A stretch of 64,000 nt of DNA. Source: Sphingobacterium chungjuense (lineage in GTDB: Bacteria; Bacteroidota; Bacteroidia; Sphingobacteriales; Sphingobacteriaceae). The position numbers and the translations under genes were made by a program. Positions 19,007-30,238 of the stretch are shown in pieces (the stretch's first letter is position 1; the number at the start of each line of letters is the position of its first letter). Below the pieces are notes generated by a model. That model saw only the letters and a list, made by a program, of their open reading frames with translations. It did not search any database and was not told the DNA's origin. Where the stretch lies: contig NZ_WLYS01000002.1 of the NCBI RefSeq assembly GCF_011316935.1, forward strand, positions 310,001-374,000, given 5' to 3'.

Positions 19007-20497
19007 TTAGTCTTGCTCGTATCTTCCGCTTTCTATCTCTCTGCGCAATACGCTACGTTTCTTTCCGTATACGAAGTAAATCACTACGCCTAATAACATC
19101 CAGATACCTAAGCGCTCCCAACTTTCGATTGGTAACGAAGCCATCATTGCCACACATACCAATACCCCTAAAATAGGAATCAATGGCACCAATGGCGTTT
19201 TGAACGGACGCTCCGCTGTAGGATTTTTATAACGAAGCACAATCACGCCGATACACACCAAACTAAAAGCAAACAATGTACCGATACTCACCATGTGTCC
19301 CAAATCAGATACTGGAACAAAGCCCGCAAAAATACTTACGAATATCATAAAAACGGCATTAGTCTTCCATGGTGTCTGACGTTTAGAAAGATCAGAGAAT
19401 ATTTTTGGCAACAAACCATCTTTACTCATGGTATAAAATACGCGACTTTGCCCCAACAACATCACTAAGATTACGGATGTGTATCCTGCAATAATAGTAA
19501 TAGTCATCGCTGTATTTAAGAAAGTATAACCTGTAGCTGCAAATGCAGTTGCTACTGGACTCGCATCACCTTGAAAATCTCTATAATTCGCTAAACCCGT
19601 GAGAACATAGGAGAAGGCTACATAAAAAACAGTACAAATAATTAATGAACCTATAATACCAATCGGCATCCCTTTTTTAGGATTAATGGCCTCTTGGGCA
19701 GCAGTACTCACTGCATCGAAACCGATAAAAGCGAAGAAAACAACACCCGCAGCTCTCAATATACCACTGATACCGTAGTGACCAAAGTACCCCTCGCTGA
19801 AGAAGTCGAACATCCCTATCTTTCCAGCTTTCAGTAACTCTTCTCCTTCATTAACAGGAATAAAGGGATCATGATTAACCGGGTTGATGAAAGACCAACC
19901 CAATACAATAAATACCAGTACAACTGCAATTTTTAAAATCACCAATACATTATTGACCAGTGCGGATTCTTGCGTACCACGCATGAGTAATAAGGAAATC
20001 AATATAACAATTACAATTGCAGGAAGATTGACAAGACCGCCCTCCCATGGACCATGTAAAATGGCTTCAGGTAATCCTTGACCAAATATGCTAATCACCA
20101 ACTGATTAACATATTGCGACCAACTAGCAGATACCGTAGCTGCTGCTAAAGCATATTCCAATACCAAATCCCAACCAATGATCCACGCCATAAATTCACC
20201 CATGGTCGCATAAGAGTACGTGTAAGCACTACCAGCCACTGGAATCATGGACGCGAATTCTGCATAACACAATCCGGCAAATGCACAACCAATTGCCGCA
20301 ATCACAAAAGCAATGGTCACCGCTGGACCTGCGTGATCCGCTGCCGCAATACCCGTTAATGAAAATAGGCCGGCTCCAATAATAGCTCCTACACCAAGCG
20401 CAATGAGCCCTGTACTCGTTAAGGTTCTTTTTAGCGTTCCTTCTCCGCTTTGCTGCGCTTCTGCAACCAATTTTGATATGGATTTCTTATACCACAT
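19007..20497 (-). CDS. APC-family amino acid permease
   Basis: 496 residues with about 12-13 membrane segments. The first helix carries GVGAIIGAGLFSLTG, the substrate-binding unwound motif of the APC superfamily; GLCYAEFASMIPVAGSAYTY follows. It resembles cationic amino acid transporters (CAT, YfnA-like). A proton-coupled amino acid importer in the inner membrane is likely; the exact substrate cannot be read from sequence. Monocistronic. Confidence 0.92.
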   Translation of the reverse strand: MWYKKSISKLVAEAQQSGEGTLKRTLTSTGLIALGVGAIIGAGLFSLTGIAAADHAGPAVTIAFVIAAIGCAFAGLCYAEFASMIPVAGSAYTYSYATMGEFMAWIIGWDLVLEYALAAATVSASWSQYVNQLVISIFGQGLPEAILHGPWEGGLVNLPAIVIVILISLLLMRGTQESALVNNVLVILKIAVVLVFIVLGWSFINPVNHDPFIPVNEGEELLKAGKIGMFDFFSEGYFGHYGISGILRAAGVVFFAFIGFDAVSTAAQEAINPKKGMPIGIIGSLIICTVFYVAFSYVLTGLANYRDFQGDASPVATAFAATGYTFLNTAMTITIIAGYTSVILVMLLGQSRVFYTMSKDGLLPKIFSDLSKRQTPWKTNAVFMIFVSIFAGFVPVSDLGHMVSIGTLFAFSLVCIGVIVLRYKNPTAERPFKTPLVPLIPILGVLVCVAMMASLPIESWERLGIWMLLGVVIYFVYGKKRSVLRREIESGRYEQD

Positions 20498-20784
20498 GAT
20501 TTAGATTAATTTTTAGATACCGTAAACGTACAAAAAATTACAAAAAACAGACGGCCTTGAGTGGCAAATTGTAATGTTTTAGAAAAATAATCACTGAAAC
20601 CCCGTATTTTTTCGCAGGAAATTTGATTTCATCTTCCAAAATGTGAAATAATCATAGCACCAAACCTTTGTTTTTCAAAAAAATCGTTAATAAGCTCACC
20701 TAAATAGTTGACCAAAAATTTACAAAAGTCAATCATTCTTTCGCAGGAAGCACCGTATTTTTACGCACTCACGATCACACGCAA

Positions 20785-21387
20785 ATGACACTACACCTCA
20801 AGTTTACTGCTACGGCAATTAGCAAAAAATTTATCCTTCCGATTTTTCTTTATTTGCTCACTACAGTAGCAGCACAAGCACAAATCGGTATTGGGGTGCA
20901 AGGTGGAGGTAATTTCAGTAAAGGAATTGGATCAGAATTTAGATCGTCCAATCGCATTGGTTTACAATTTGGCGCATTCGTAAGTTATGAATTGAATAGG
21001 TACTTTACCTTGCAAGTGGAGCCAGGTTATACTATCTCGCGGATCAGGACAAACGAAACAACTCAGGCTTTACCAAACGGGATTAATAGAGGGACTCGTT
21101 CTGTGGATTATTTCAATCTCCCATTATTTGCCAAGCTCACTATCACTCCAGGATTTGCTTTACTTGCCGGTATAGATTTCAGCAAATTATTGAACGAAGA
21201 TAGATACTTGTTGAACAATGGTCTTCCAGCATTCAATACTAACCTAAATACCGGATATGCATTAGGTGTAGAATTTGGAAAACTATATTTCAGGTACCGT
21301 CGTCAAAATGGCTTTAGCAGAATCAACGATCAGAGCGATTCCTACATTCAGCAGCTGCAAATTGGCCTTCGGTTTCGTTTGCTATAA
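20785..21387 (+). CDS. PorT-like outer-membrane beta-barrel protein
   Basis: 200 residues with a signal peptide (cleavage near AAQAQ, about residue 33). The mature protein has alternating hydrophobic strands and many Gly and Tyr residues (IGIGVQGGGNFSKG, FGAFVSYELNRYFTLQVEPGY), ending in an aromatic strand (LQIGLRFRLL), typical of an 8-strand outer-membrane barrel of the PorT/OMP_b-brl_2 type. Common and numerous in Bacteroidota. Function unknown. Confidence 0.75.
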   Translation: MTLHLKFTATAISKKFILPIFLYLLTTVAAQAQIGIGVQGGGNFSKGIGSEFRSSNRIGLQFGAFVSYELNRYFTLQVEPGYTISRIRTNETTQALPNGINRGTRSVDYFNLPLFAKLTITPGFALLAGIDFSKLLNEDRYLLNNGLPAFNTNLNTGYALGVEFGKLYFRYRRQNGFSRINDQSDSYIQQLQIGLRFRLL

Positions 21388-21540
21388 GTAGGCAAAGAAT
21401 AACTTTGTAGGTAAAAACAGAAACGCACACATCTTAAACCCGATTTTACTATGTATTATAACTACATAGCTACTTTCGAACAAAGCTACTCTTCACTAAG
21501 AGCAATCTATTTTTAGCGAATTATTATCATTCCGCTCGTA

Positions 21541-22560
21541 TCATTTTGTCGTGAACTCTTCCAACTCAGCATACAACTTTTCTACCATACTTACCATTAT
21601 CGGACTTCCGATGACCAATGGTGTACGCTGATGTAGTTCCTCCGGTTGTATTTCCAAGATACGTTCTTTCCCAGTTGATGCTTTTCCCCCGGCCTGTTCT
21701 AGTATAAAAGCCATAGGATTACACTCGTACATGAGACGTAGTTTACCTTTTCGGTGTCGCACACTTTCTGGATACATGAATATGCCACCTTTCAGCATCG
21801 TACGATGCAAATCTGCCACTAAAGACCCTATATAGCGCAATGAATACGGGCGACCGTTGGAAAGATTCTCCTCCTGACACAATTTTACATATTCTTTGAT
21901 AGCGGGCGGAAAGTTGACAAAATTTCCCTGATTGATGGAATACGTATTTCCATTTTCAGGAATTCGCATTGCGGGATGCGAAAGACAAAACTCCCCGATA
22001 CTTGGATCAAGTGTAAAACCATTTACGCCATGTCCAGTCGTGTACACCAGCATCGTAGAAGAACCATATAAAATGTATCCTGCGGCTACCTGATTCAAAC
22101 CTTGTTGTAAGATATCTTCCTCCAATATCTTTCCAGAAATTGACTTACGCCTGTATATAGAAAATATTGTTCCAATAGATATATTTACGTCAATATTGGA
22201 TGAGCCGTCCAGAGGATCTATACATACAATATACTTTCCATCAGAAGATCCTTCAGATGACGAAAAATCTAAACCTTCTTCATGTTCTTCTGAGGCAATG
22301 TAGCAACACTCTCCGCCTCGCCTCAACGCAGATATAAATTCTTGATCGGCCAATACATCTAATTTTTGCTGCTCTTCGCCTTGCACATTAGTTTGGCCGA
22401 AAGAGCCCAAAATTTCTGCTAATCCAGCTTTGTTAACCTCCCGATTAACCACTTTAGCAGCGATACCAAGATCACGAAGCAAGCGAGATAATTCCCCTTT
22501 GGCAAAAGGGAATTCGGCTTGTTTCTCGATAATAAACTGGCCTAAGGTCTTATATTCCAT
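21541..22560 (-). CDS. fbp: Fructose-1,6-bisphosphatase, class I
   Basis: 339 residues, full length. It hydrolyses fructose-1,6-bisphosphate to fructose-6-phosphate, the committed gluconeogenic step opposing PfkA. The metal-binding motif DPLDGSSN (115-122) and an acidic pair EEHEE (91-95) are present. It starts 18 nt after pckA on the same strand, so the two gluconeogenic genes form an operon. Confidence 0.97.
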   Translation of the reverse strand: MEYKTLGQFIIEKQAEFPFAKGELSRLLRDLGIAAKVVNREVNKAGLAEILGSFGQTNVQGEEQQKLDVLADQEFISALRRGGECCYIASEEHEEGLDFSSSEGSSDGKYIVCIDPLDGSSNIDVNISIGTIFSIYRRKSISGKILEEDILQQGLNQVAAGYILYGSSTMLVYTTGHGVNGFTLDPSIGEFCLSHPAMRIPENGNTYSINQGNFVNFPPAIKEYVKLCQEENLSNGRPYSLRYIGSLVADLHRTMLKGGIFMYPESVRHRKGKLRLMYECNPMAFILEQAGGKASTGKERILEIQPEELHQRTPLVIGSPIMVSMVEKLYAELEEFTTK

Positions 22561-22578
22561 AACGTTTGATCCCGAAAC

Positions 22579-24129
22579 TTAATACGCATATTTTTGATAA
22601 TTCTGTTCAAAGAGATCTTTTAATTCCTGTGCTTTATGTGTATAGCTATCCGGGTCTTGCCATAGTGACTGCGGATCCAAAATAGTATCTGGCACCTGAG
22701 GACAAGCTACAGGCATAGCTAGATCGAAAATGGGGTGTTGCACAAAGTCTTCATCTTCCAAAGCTCCCTGCATCACCGCACGGATCATCGCTCGAGTATG
22801 ATAAAGTGGTATGCGGCGGCCAACGCCATAAGGTCCACCGATCCATCCTGTATTGACCAACCACACTTGTGTTGCCGTATCTTGCTGCAAACGATCGCGC
22901 AGCATTTCAGCATACCGCATCGCGTGTAGTGGCAAGAAAGCCTGACCAAAGCAAGCTGAAAATGTAGCGACAGGCTCTACGACTCCTACTTCAGTACCAG
23001 CCACTTTTGCTGTATAGCCATTTAAGAAGTAATACATTGCTTGTTCGACGCTCAACTTAGATAATGGTGGTAATACACCAAAAGCATCTGCCGTCAAGAA
23101 AAAAATATGTTTCGGCGCAGCCGAACGATTGATCTTGACCACATTGGGAATGTAATTGATCGGATAAGAGACGCGAATATTTTCGGTAACCGAACTATTA
23201 CCATAATCCAAATGGCGGCTATTTGGCAAGAAAACCATATTTTCTGTCAAAGCACCGAAGCGCACAGCGCCATAGATATCCGGTTCACTTTCTACTTTAA
23301 GATTAATACATTTCGCATAACAGCCACCTTCTAAGTTAAAAATTCCTTCATCGGACCATCCATGTTCATCATCCCCAATCAGAAAACGATCATGATCTGC
23401 GGATAGTGTCGTTTTACCTGTACCAGATAATCCAAAAAATAAAGCGGTATCTCCATCTTTACCAGTATTAGCCGAGCAGTGCATGGAAAACACATTATGC
23501 TCTTGAGGCAGCACAAAGTTCATCATCGAAAACATACTCTTCTTGATCTCACCGGTATATGCTGTACCAATAATAAGTACCTTTCGTGTCGTAAAATCTA
23601 GCACTACAGCATTGGAAGCACGAAGACCTAGCTCCTTGTAATTTTCAATCTTTAGCAATGAGGCTACCCATACAGTCCAATCACGCTGATTTTCTACCTC
23701 TTGCTCAGGAAGAAACATGTTGCTGATAAACAGATCTTGCGCAGCAAGCTCCGTTACAAAATGGATTTTTCTGCCATATTTTGCGTACGTTGCGATGTTT
23801 GCTGTGCGCGTATAAAGCGCTTTGCTATCATCTAGGTATTTTTTCACTTGTTGTTCCAATGCTTCAAACACCTCCGTCGATATACCCTGATTGATATCGT
23901 TCCAATTTACCGCATCTTCAGTAATCTCATCACGCACAATATAACGATCGCGAGGAGAACGCCCGGTGAATGTTCCCGTCATGATATTTAGTGCCCCCGA
24001 AGACGAAAATGTCGCTTCCCTTTTTTCAACAGCGTGCTCAATTAATTCTGAAGGAGTCAATTCGCTGTACAACTCACCTTTTGGCTCCAGAACAAGTCCG
24101 GGTAAAGATTCTTGAAGAATTTTTTGCAT
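22579..24129 (-). CDS. pckA: Phosphoenolpyruvate carboxykinase (ATP)
   Basis: 516 residues, close to the usual ~530. It converts oxaloacetate and ATP to phosphoenolpyruvate, CO2 and ADP. Seen: TGRSPRDRYIV (substrate loop, from 55), Walker A GLSGTGKT (233-240) followed by DHDRFLIGDDEHGW (metal-binding). First gene of the pckA-fbp operon. Palindromes upstream are candidate sites for catabolite control. Confidence 0.97.
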   Translation of the reverse strand: MQKILQESLPGLVLEPKGELYSELTPSELIEHAVEKREATFSSSGALNIMTGTFTGRSPRDRYIVRDEITEDAVNWNDINQGISTEVFEALEQQVKKYLDDSKALYTRTANIATYAKYGRKIHFVTELAAQDLFISNMFLPEQEVENQRDWTVWVASLLKIENYKELGLRASNAVVLDFTTRKVLIIGTAYTGEIKKSMFSMMNFVLPQEHNVFSMHCSANTGKDGDTALFFGLSGTGKTTLSADHDRFLIGDDEHGWSDEGIFNLEGGCYAKCINLKVESEPDIYGAVRFGALTENMVFLPNSRHLDYGNSSVTENIRVSYPINYIPNVVKINRSAAPKHIFFLTADAFGVLPPLSKLSVEQAMYYFLNGYTAKVAGTEVGVVEPVATFSACFGQAFLPLHAMRYAEMLRDRLQQDTATQVWLVNTGWIGGPYGVGRRIPLYHTRAMIRAVMQGALEDEDFVQHPIFDLAMPVACPQVPDTILDPQSLWQDPDSYTHKAQELKDLFEQNYQKYAY

Positions 24130-24157
24130 TACAGTTCATTCGTTGTTTTATACGAAA

Positions 24158-24165
24158 CAAAATTA
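24158..24165 (-). promoter_or_regulatory. Possible -7 box of pckA-fbp
   Basis: The minus strand reads TAATTTTG, a match to TAnnTTTG, about 29 nt before the pckA start. No good -33 element is seen. Confidence 0.4.
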
Positions 24166-24217
24166 ACCAAAATATCTTTGCTCAGTGCTAAAACTCGGCT
24201 TATTGTAGCAAATACAC

Positions 24218-24335
24218 TAAATCAAATGCTTGATTTACAGATTATTAAATTATAGATTAAATTATATGAAATGCTAAAACATTTTAGCTACTATCCTCGA
24301 AAATCAGCACCCGATTACGGCATTGCAATCGATTG
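24218..24335. promoter_or_regulatory. Three palindromes upstream of pckA-fbp
   Basis: TAAATCAA-ATGC-TTGATTTA (24218-24237), GCTAAAA-CA-TTTTAGC (24273-24288) and CAATCGATTG (24326-24335) are perfect inverted repeats within 120 bp of non-coding DNA. They sit 90-200 bp before pckA. The rest of the stretch from 24166 to 24427 holds nothing else I can support. Candidate regulator sites; no known consensus is claimed. Confidence 0.4.
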
Positions 24336-24427
24336 TATACAAGCCAATTTGGGCTTATTTAGGCAATTACAGACGGTCAGCGAAAATCAAAAATAGTTTC
24401 AGATTTTAATTTATTTAATGTAGATCC

Positions 24428-24457
24428 TTGTTACGCTCCGCAAAAATCCTATATTTG
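24428..24457 (+). promoter_or_regulatory. Promoter of the SAM riboswitch-metY-hom transcript
   Basis: TTG at 24428-24430 and TATATTTG at 24450-24457 with 19 bp between, a full Bacteroidota promoter about 55 nt before the aptamer. Confidence 0.75.
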
Positions 24458-24510
24458 CGACGTATATCATGCGATAATACAAATCAATTCCTTCTTCTAT
24501 CGATTCAGGT

Positions 24511-24626
24511 CTTGATTTATACAGAAGTGGCGAGAGACTGGCTCGATGACCCACTGGCAACCAACAACATGAAGTTGAAAAGGTGCCAATTCCTGTCCAA
24601 AACATTGTTTTGGAGTATATAAATAA
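24511..24626 (+). promoter_or_regulatory. SAM-I (S-box) riboswitch
   Basis: Conserved S-box elements appear in order: AGAAGTGG and GAGAGACTGGCTCGATGA (P2 and kink-turn region), GGCAACC, a P3 hairpin (CAAC...GTTG), GGTGCCAATTCCTG, and a P4 hairpin CCAAAAC/GTTTTGG (24598-24613). P1 closes with ATTTATA (24515-24521) against TATAAAT (24618-24624). It binds S-adenosylmethionine and should switch off the downstream methionine genes. No T-run terminator follows; control is probably at translation of the leader ORF or the coding genes. Confidence 0.93.
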
Positions 24627-24634
24627 TAGAACAG

Positions 24635-26180
<1,546 letters not shown>

Positions 26181-26212
26181 TTTTATATAACTAAAAAACA
26201 ATTTGAGATAAA

Positions 26213-27391
26213 ATGAGTGAAAAATTAACGATTGGGATGTTTGGTTTTGGTGTAGTTGGCCAAGGACTGTACGACATTATCAAAACCAAAGATCTAAATC
26301 TGGAAATAAAGAAATTTGTCATTAAAAACCCAAAGAAGCAACGCTCGCTTCCCGACCATCTTTTCACAACTGATGCCGACGGGGTTTTGAATGATCCAGA
26401 AATCAACACCATACTAGAACTTATTGATGACGCCGATGCAGCGTTTGAAATTACCAAAAGAGCATTGTACGCCGGTAAAAATGTGGTATCAGCGAACAAA
26501 AAAATGATTGCTACGCATCTGGAAGAATTGGCCAATATACAACAGGAAACTGGAAAATCATTGTTGTACGAAGGCGCAGTATGTGGATCTATTCCGATCA
26601 TTCGCAACTTAGAAGAATACTATGACAACGAGCTTCTGCACAGCGTAAGCGGCATTTTCAATGGTTCATCCAACTACATTTTATCTAAAATATTCAACGA
26701 AAACCAAGATTATCATACCGCACTAAAGAAAGCGCAGGATTTGGGTTTTGCAGAGACCGATCCGACACTCGATGTTGGTGGCTATGACCCGAAGTACAAA
26801 TTGGCGATCGTGGCGAATCATGCCTACGGCATTTATGTGAAACCAGGCGACATACTCAATCTTGGCATCGATAAACTAGGACAGGCCGATATCACTTATG
26901 CTCGTGAGAAGAATTATAAAATCAAGCTGATTCCACTGGCCAAGGAGGTTGAAGGCAAGATTATCTTGTATGTATTACCAAAATTTGTAACCAAAGACAA
27001 CTTGTTATACGGCGTAGAAAATGAAAATAACGGTGTGGTCGTGAAGGCAGCCTTTGCCGACGAGCAGTTTTTCTTTGGAAAAGGTGCGGGCGGCCATCCG
27101 ACTGGATCTGCCGTATTATCTGATATTACAGCACTACGATACGGTTATCGTTACGAATTTAAGAAACACGCAAAATCACAAGAAGTAACTTACTCCACCG
27201 ATTACGAATTGACAGTCTACTTGCGTTATGAGGATGAGCAAATATTAGATACACTAAGCTTCAATAGTATTTCAGAGCGTTTTTACGGACAAGAATACAA
27301 ATATGTTATTGGAAAGATCAACCTACAGCAGATCATTGCACATCGAGAATTGATTCATCGTGATGGTTATTTCTTAGCCGAAATAGCGTAA
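26213..27391 (+). CDS. hom: Homoserine dehydrogenase
   Basis: 392 residues. It reduces aspartate semialdehyde to homoserine using NAD(P)H. N-terminal Rossmann motif GMFGFGVVGQGLYD, a catalytic-domain stretch YEGAVCGSIPIIRNLEEY and SGIFNGSSNYIL. Shorter than forms with a full C-terminal ACT domain (about 430), so allosteric control by threonine may be weak or absent. Second gene of the SAM-controlled operon, which ties homoserine supply to methionine need. Confidence 0.93.
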   Translation: MSEKLTIGMFGFGVVGQGLYDIIKTKDLNLEIKKFVIKNPKKQRSLPDHLFTTDADGVLNDPEINTILELIDDADAAFEITKRALYAGKNVVSANKKMIATHLEELANIQQETGKSLLYEGAVCGSIPIIRNLEEYYDNELLHSVSGIFNGSSNYILSKIFNENQDYHTALKKAQDLGFAETDPTLDVGGYDPKYKLAIVANHAYGIYVKPGDILNLGIDKLGQADITYAREKNYKIKLIPLAKEVEGKIILYVLPKFVTKDNLLYGVENENNGVVVKAAFADEQFFFGKGAGGHPTGSAVLSDITALRYGYRYEFKKHAKSQEVTYSTDYELTVYLRYEDEQILDTLSFNSISERFYGQEYKYVIGKINLQQIIAHRELIHRDGYFLAEIA

Positions 27392-27398
27392 GGCTTCC

Positions 27399-27446
27399 AA
27401 ACCATTGTCTTGCTTCAAAAATACAGAGCAAGATAATGGTTTTCTT
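27399..27446 (+). terminator. Terminator of the metY-hom operon
   Basis: A 16-bp stem with one G-T pair (27399-27414 with 27427-27442) followed by a T-rich tract. Confidence 0.85.
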
Positions 27447-27529
27447 ATTTTATTGCAACCATGAAAATACAGGGCTTTTCCTGTTTTTTCGTAAATGGGA
27501 TTGGAATGATTTAGGAATAGTAAAAAAAG

Positions 27530-27603
27530 TGCGCTCAAAGGGAGTCGAACCCCTAACCTCCTGATCCGTAGTCAGGTGCTCTATCCAATTAAGCTATGAG
27601 CGC
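27530..27603 (-). tRNA. tRNA-Arg (ACG)
   Basis: Read on the minus strand: acceptor GCGCTCA pairs with TGAGCGC at the other end after the T arm (GGTTCGACTCC), and the anticodon stem CTGA[C/T] encloses CTACGGA with anticodon ACG. 74 nt including the discriminator A; CCA is not encoded. Confidence 0.95.
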
Positions 27604-27755
27604 AGTTTTTAACCGATCGGTGTGTTACCGTTTTGGTGAGGCAAATATCGTGACTTTTTCGATTATTCCAAACTTTTTCTTCACTTTAGCGTCATAAGGA
27701 TGGGGTATAAAACATATCCAGTTGAAAACAAAAGATTTATATTAAACAAGATTAA

Positions 27756-28595
27756 ATGGCCGAGCGGATCAAAAGAAATAAAATCAGAATAAACGACATT
27801 AGCATCTCCTTTCTTATTAGAAAAGCCACGCAAAAAGAACAAAGGACAGTCCTCTTTATTCATGGATTCCCATTCAATAAAAAGATGTGGACTCCGCAAT
27901 TAGAGGCACTGGACGCATCCACTACCGGGATTGCTATTGATGTGCGTGGACATGGCAATACCACTTCTGGACATGCTTTTCTATCCATCGACTTATTTGC
28001 AAAAGATCTCCTTGCTTTTATCAAAAAGATGGAGTTGCATCAGGTAATCGTTTGCGGTATTTCTATGGGGGGGTATATAGCGCTGCGCGCGTATGAAATA
28101 GCTCCAACGCTATTTGCAGGATTGATCCTTAGCGACACACATAGCAAAGCGGATGATAATATCGCAAAGCAAAAGAGATTTGACTCTATTCAAGCGGTGC
28201 TCACACATGGTCGTCGCCCGTTTGCGATCGGATTTATCGAGAATGTTTTTGCTAATCCTCGTGCAGCCGACAATGCAGACGCAGTGGAAGTTATTAAAAG
28301 TAGTATTCGCAGGAATAGTTTGAACAGTATCTGTGCAACGCTTCTTGCCTTAGCTGCGCGAACGGACACGTCGGATGTGTTACCAAACATTTCTGTACCG
28401 ACATTATTGATTCGCGGTCAGCAGGACAAGATAACAGCAGACGAGCTGATGCAAGAAATGCAGGCAAAAATTCCACAATCGAAATTCGTGACGATAGCAG
28501 AAAGCGGACACCTGCCAAATCTGGAAAAACCAGCCCTCTTCAACGAAGCATTAAATAGCTATCTGCAAAACTTTTCAAAAAGCGCTACGAATTAA
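27756..28595 (+). CDS. Alpha/beta-fold hydrolase
   Basis: 279 residues. Nucleophile elbow GISMGG with S103, oxyanion HGFPFNKKMW after strand 3 (36-45), and the late acid (RGQQDKIT) and histidine (AESGHLPNLEKP) complete the catalytic triad. It resembles the 3-oxoadipate enol-lactonase and esterase branch, but the substrate is not determinable. Convergent with the patatin gene, overlapping it by 11 nt at the 3' ends. Confidence 0.88.
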   Translation: MAERIKRNKIRINDISISFLIRKATQKEQRTVLFIHGFPFNKKMWTPQLEALDASTTGIAIDVRGHGNTTSGHAFLSIDLFAKDLLAFIKKMELHQVIVCGISMGGYIALRAYEIAPTLFAGLILSDTHSKADDNIAKQKRFDSIQAVLTHGRRPFAIGFIENVFANPRAADNADAVEVIKSSIRRNSLNSICATLLALAARTDTSDVLPNISVPTLLIRGQQDKITADELMQEMQAKIPQSKFVTIAESGHLPNLEKPALFNEALNSYLQNFSKSATN

Positions 28596-29415
28596 CGGGC
28601 GCTTTCTTACGTTTTAGGTTTGCATCCGGCAGGAGGAGATCCGTCCATTTCATGCCTTTTTCGACCAGATCTAGCGTGCGATGATAATCCCAAATACCTG
28701 CCGTGTTGTGCGGCACGGTGATGACATAATCCGGTTTGTGCATATCGATTGATAATTGACTCAGTCGACGTCGCATCGCGAAATAAGCTTCTTGCAACAC
28801 GGTAAGAGAAGTATATTTGCCGCCTGCTACCACTTCGCCCACTTCCGGATCGGGGCGCCCGTCGAGATTGACGACGACCACCAAATTACGCCTTGATTTT
28901 TTGACATAATTAATTGGCAAAGGGTTGAGCACACCGCCATCCACCAGATAACGTCCTTCAGAATCTACCCCGGTAAATACGGCAGGAATCGCAATAGACG
29001 CGCGAATCGCATCATAAACGCTTCCTGTATCAAATACCACTTCGCATTCATTTCGTAAATCTGTCGCTATCGCGACATAGCGAATGGGTAGCTCTTCGAT
29101 CGCAATATCGGGAAAAACCAACTTTAAGGAATCTAATGCTTTTGTACCTTTCAAAATACCAAACCACGGATTAGAGAAATCCATCAGCTGAAATACTTTC
29201 ATCTTTGTCACGCCTTTCAGCCATTCTTCCAACTCATCCAACTTACCCTGTGCATAAGCTGCCCCAATGAGAGAGCCAATGGAGCAACCTACGATTTCGT
29301 CAATGACATAGCCCTTCTGAAGCAACATTTTGATTACACCAATCTGCACCAATCCTCTTGCCCCACCGCTACCAAGCACTAGAGAAACCTTTCGTTTGCT
29401 TTTAAAAAAGTTCAT
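28585..29415 (-). CDS. Patatin-like phospholipase
   Basis: 276 residues of the RssA-like patatin family. Oxyanion loop GSGGARG (15-21), nucleophile GCSIG with S45, and catalytic Asp159 in LVDGG: a complete Ser-Asp dyad. It probably hydrolyses acyl esters of membrane lipids. No signal peptide, so cytoplasmic or membrane-associated. Monocistronic. Confidence 0.92.
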   Translation of the reverse strand: MNFFKSKRKVSLVLGSGGARGLVQIGVIKMLLQKGYVIDEIVGCSIGSLIGAAYAQGKLDELEEWLKGVTKMKVFQLMDFSNPWFGILKGTKALDSLKLVFPDIAIEELPIRYVAIATDLRNECEVVFDTGSVYDAIRASIAIPAVFTGVDSEGRYLVDGGVLNPLPINYVKKSRRNLVVVVNLDGRPDPEVGEVVAGGKYTSLTVLQEAYFAMRRRLSQLSIDMHKPDYVITVPHNTAGIWDYHRTLDLVEKGMKWTDLLLPDANLKRKKAPVNS

Positions 29416-29504
29416 ATCCTAAAGTACATGATTTTCATCAAATTATACATTGTCATTTTTATGTACAAAATAAAATTAAATGTTTAAACATCAATATTTG
29501 GTCT

Positions 29505-29512
29505 TAGATTTG
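29505..29512 (+). promoter_or_regulatory. -7 box of the nitroreductase gene
   Basis: TAGATTTG lies 25 nt before the ATG at 29537. It shows that the in-frame ATG at 29480 is upstream of the transcript start, which decides the gene start. Confidence 0.6.
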
Positions 29513-29536
29513 TTGAAATATCTAAAATTAAACAGT

Positions 29537-30169
29537 ATGAATCTTCACGAGCAATTGAACTGGCGATATGCCACCAAAAAAATGAATGGTACGGCAGTGC
29601 CACAAGATAAGGTTGATTATATAGTAGAAGCAGCTCGCCTCGCGCCCACCTCCTCTGGCTTACAGCCTTTCCGCATTATCGAAATCTCTAACGCAGAACT
29701 GAAAGAGAAAATTCAGCCTATCGCTTATTCTCAATCACAAATCGTGGATGCTTCGCACCTGTTGGTATTTGCGGCATTTGATGAATATACCACTGAGCGT
29801 GTAGATAAAGTTTTCGCGCAGCAGGAGGCTGAACGCGGATTACCTGCAGGATCAAGTGATGATTACAAAGGAATGTTATTGCAAGGTTTTGCGGCACAAA
29901 GTAAAGAAGATCACTTCAATCACGCTGCGCGACAAGCGTATATTGCATTTGGTATTGCCATTGCGGCAGCGGCAGAGCTTCAAGTTGATGCCACACCGAT
30001 GGAAGGGTTTGGCAATGCACAGCTAGATGAGCTTTTGGGTCTTTCGGAGCAAGGCCTTAAATCGGTCACTATTCTCGCATTAGGTTATCGTGATGAGGCT
30101 AATGACTGGTTGGCTAATTTGAAAAAAGTACGTACAGACAAATCTGAATTTGTGATCGAGCACAAATAA
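29537..30169 (+). CDS. NAD(P)H-dependent nitroreductase-family oxidoreductase
   Basis: 210 residues from the ATG at 29537. NfsB-type flavoprotein: the N-terminal RYATKKMNG and APTSSGLQPF motifs contact FMN, and AARQAYIAFGIAIAAAAEL forms the dimer helix. It reduces nitro compounds or quinones with FMN; the physiological substrate is uncertain. It ends at a long palindromic terminator shared with the convergent pepD gene. Confidence 0.92.
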   Translation: MNLHEQLNWRYATKKMNGTAVPQDKVDYIVEAARLAPTSSGLQPFRIIEISNAELKEKIQPIAYSQSQIVDASHLLVFAAFDEYTTERVDKVFAQQEAERGLPAGSSDDYKGMLLQGFAAQSKEDHFNHAARQAYIAFGIAIAAAAELQVDATPMEGFGNAQLDELLGLSEQGLKSVTILALGYRDEANDWLANLKKVRTDKSEFVIEHK

Positions 30170-30180
30170 GAATACTTTAA

Positions 30181-30224
30181 AACGAAAACAACCTGCAACT
30201 ATTTGCAGGTTGTTTTCGTTTTAA
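30181..30224. terminator. Bidirectional terminator between nitroreductase and pepD genes
   Basis: A perfect 18-bp stem (30181-30198 with 30203-30220) with a 4-nt loop and A/T tails on both sides. Confidence 0.92.
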
Positions 30225-30238
30225 ATTGCTCAAGGCTA

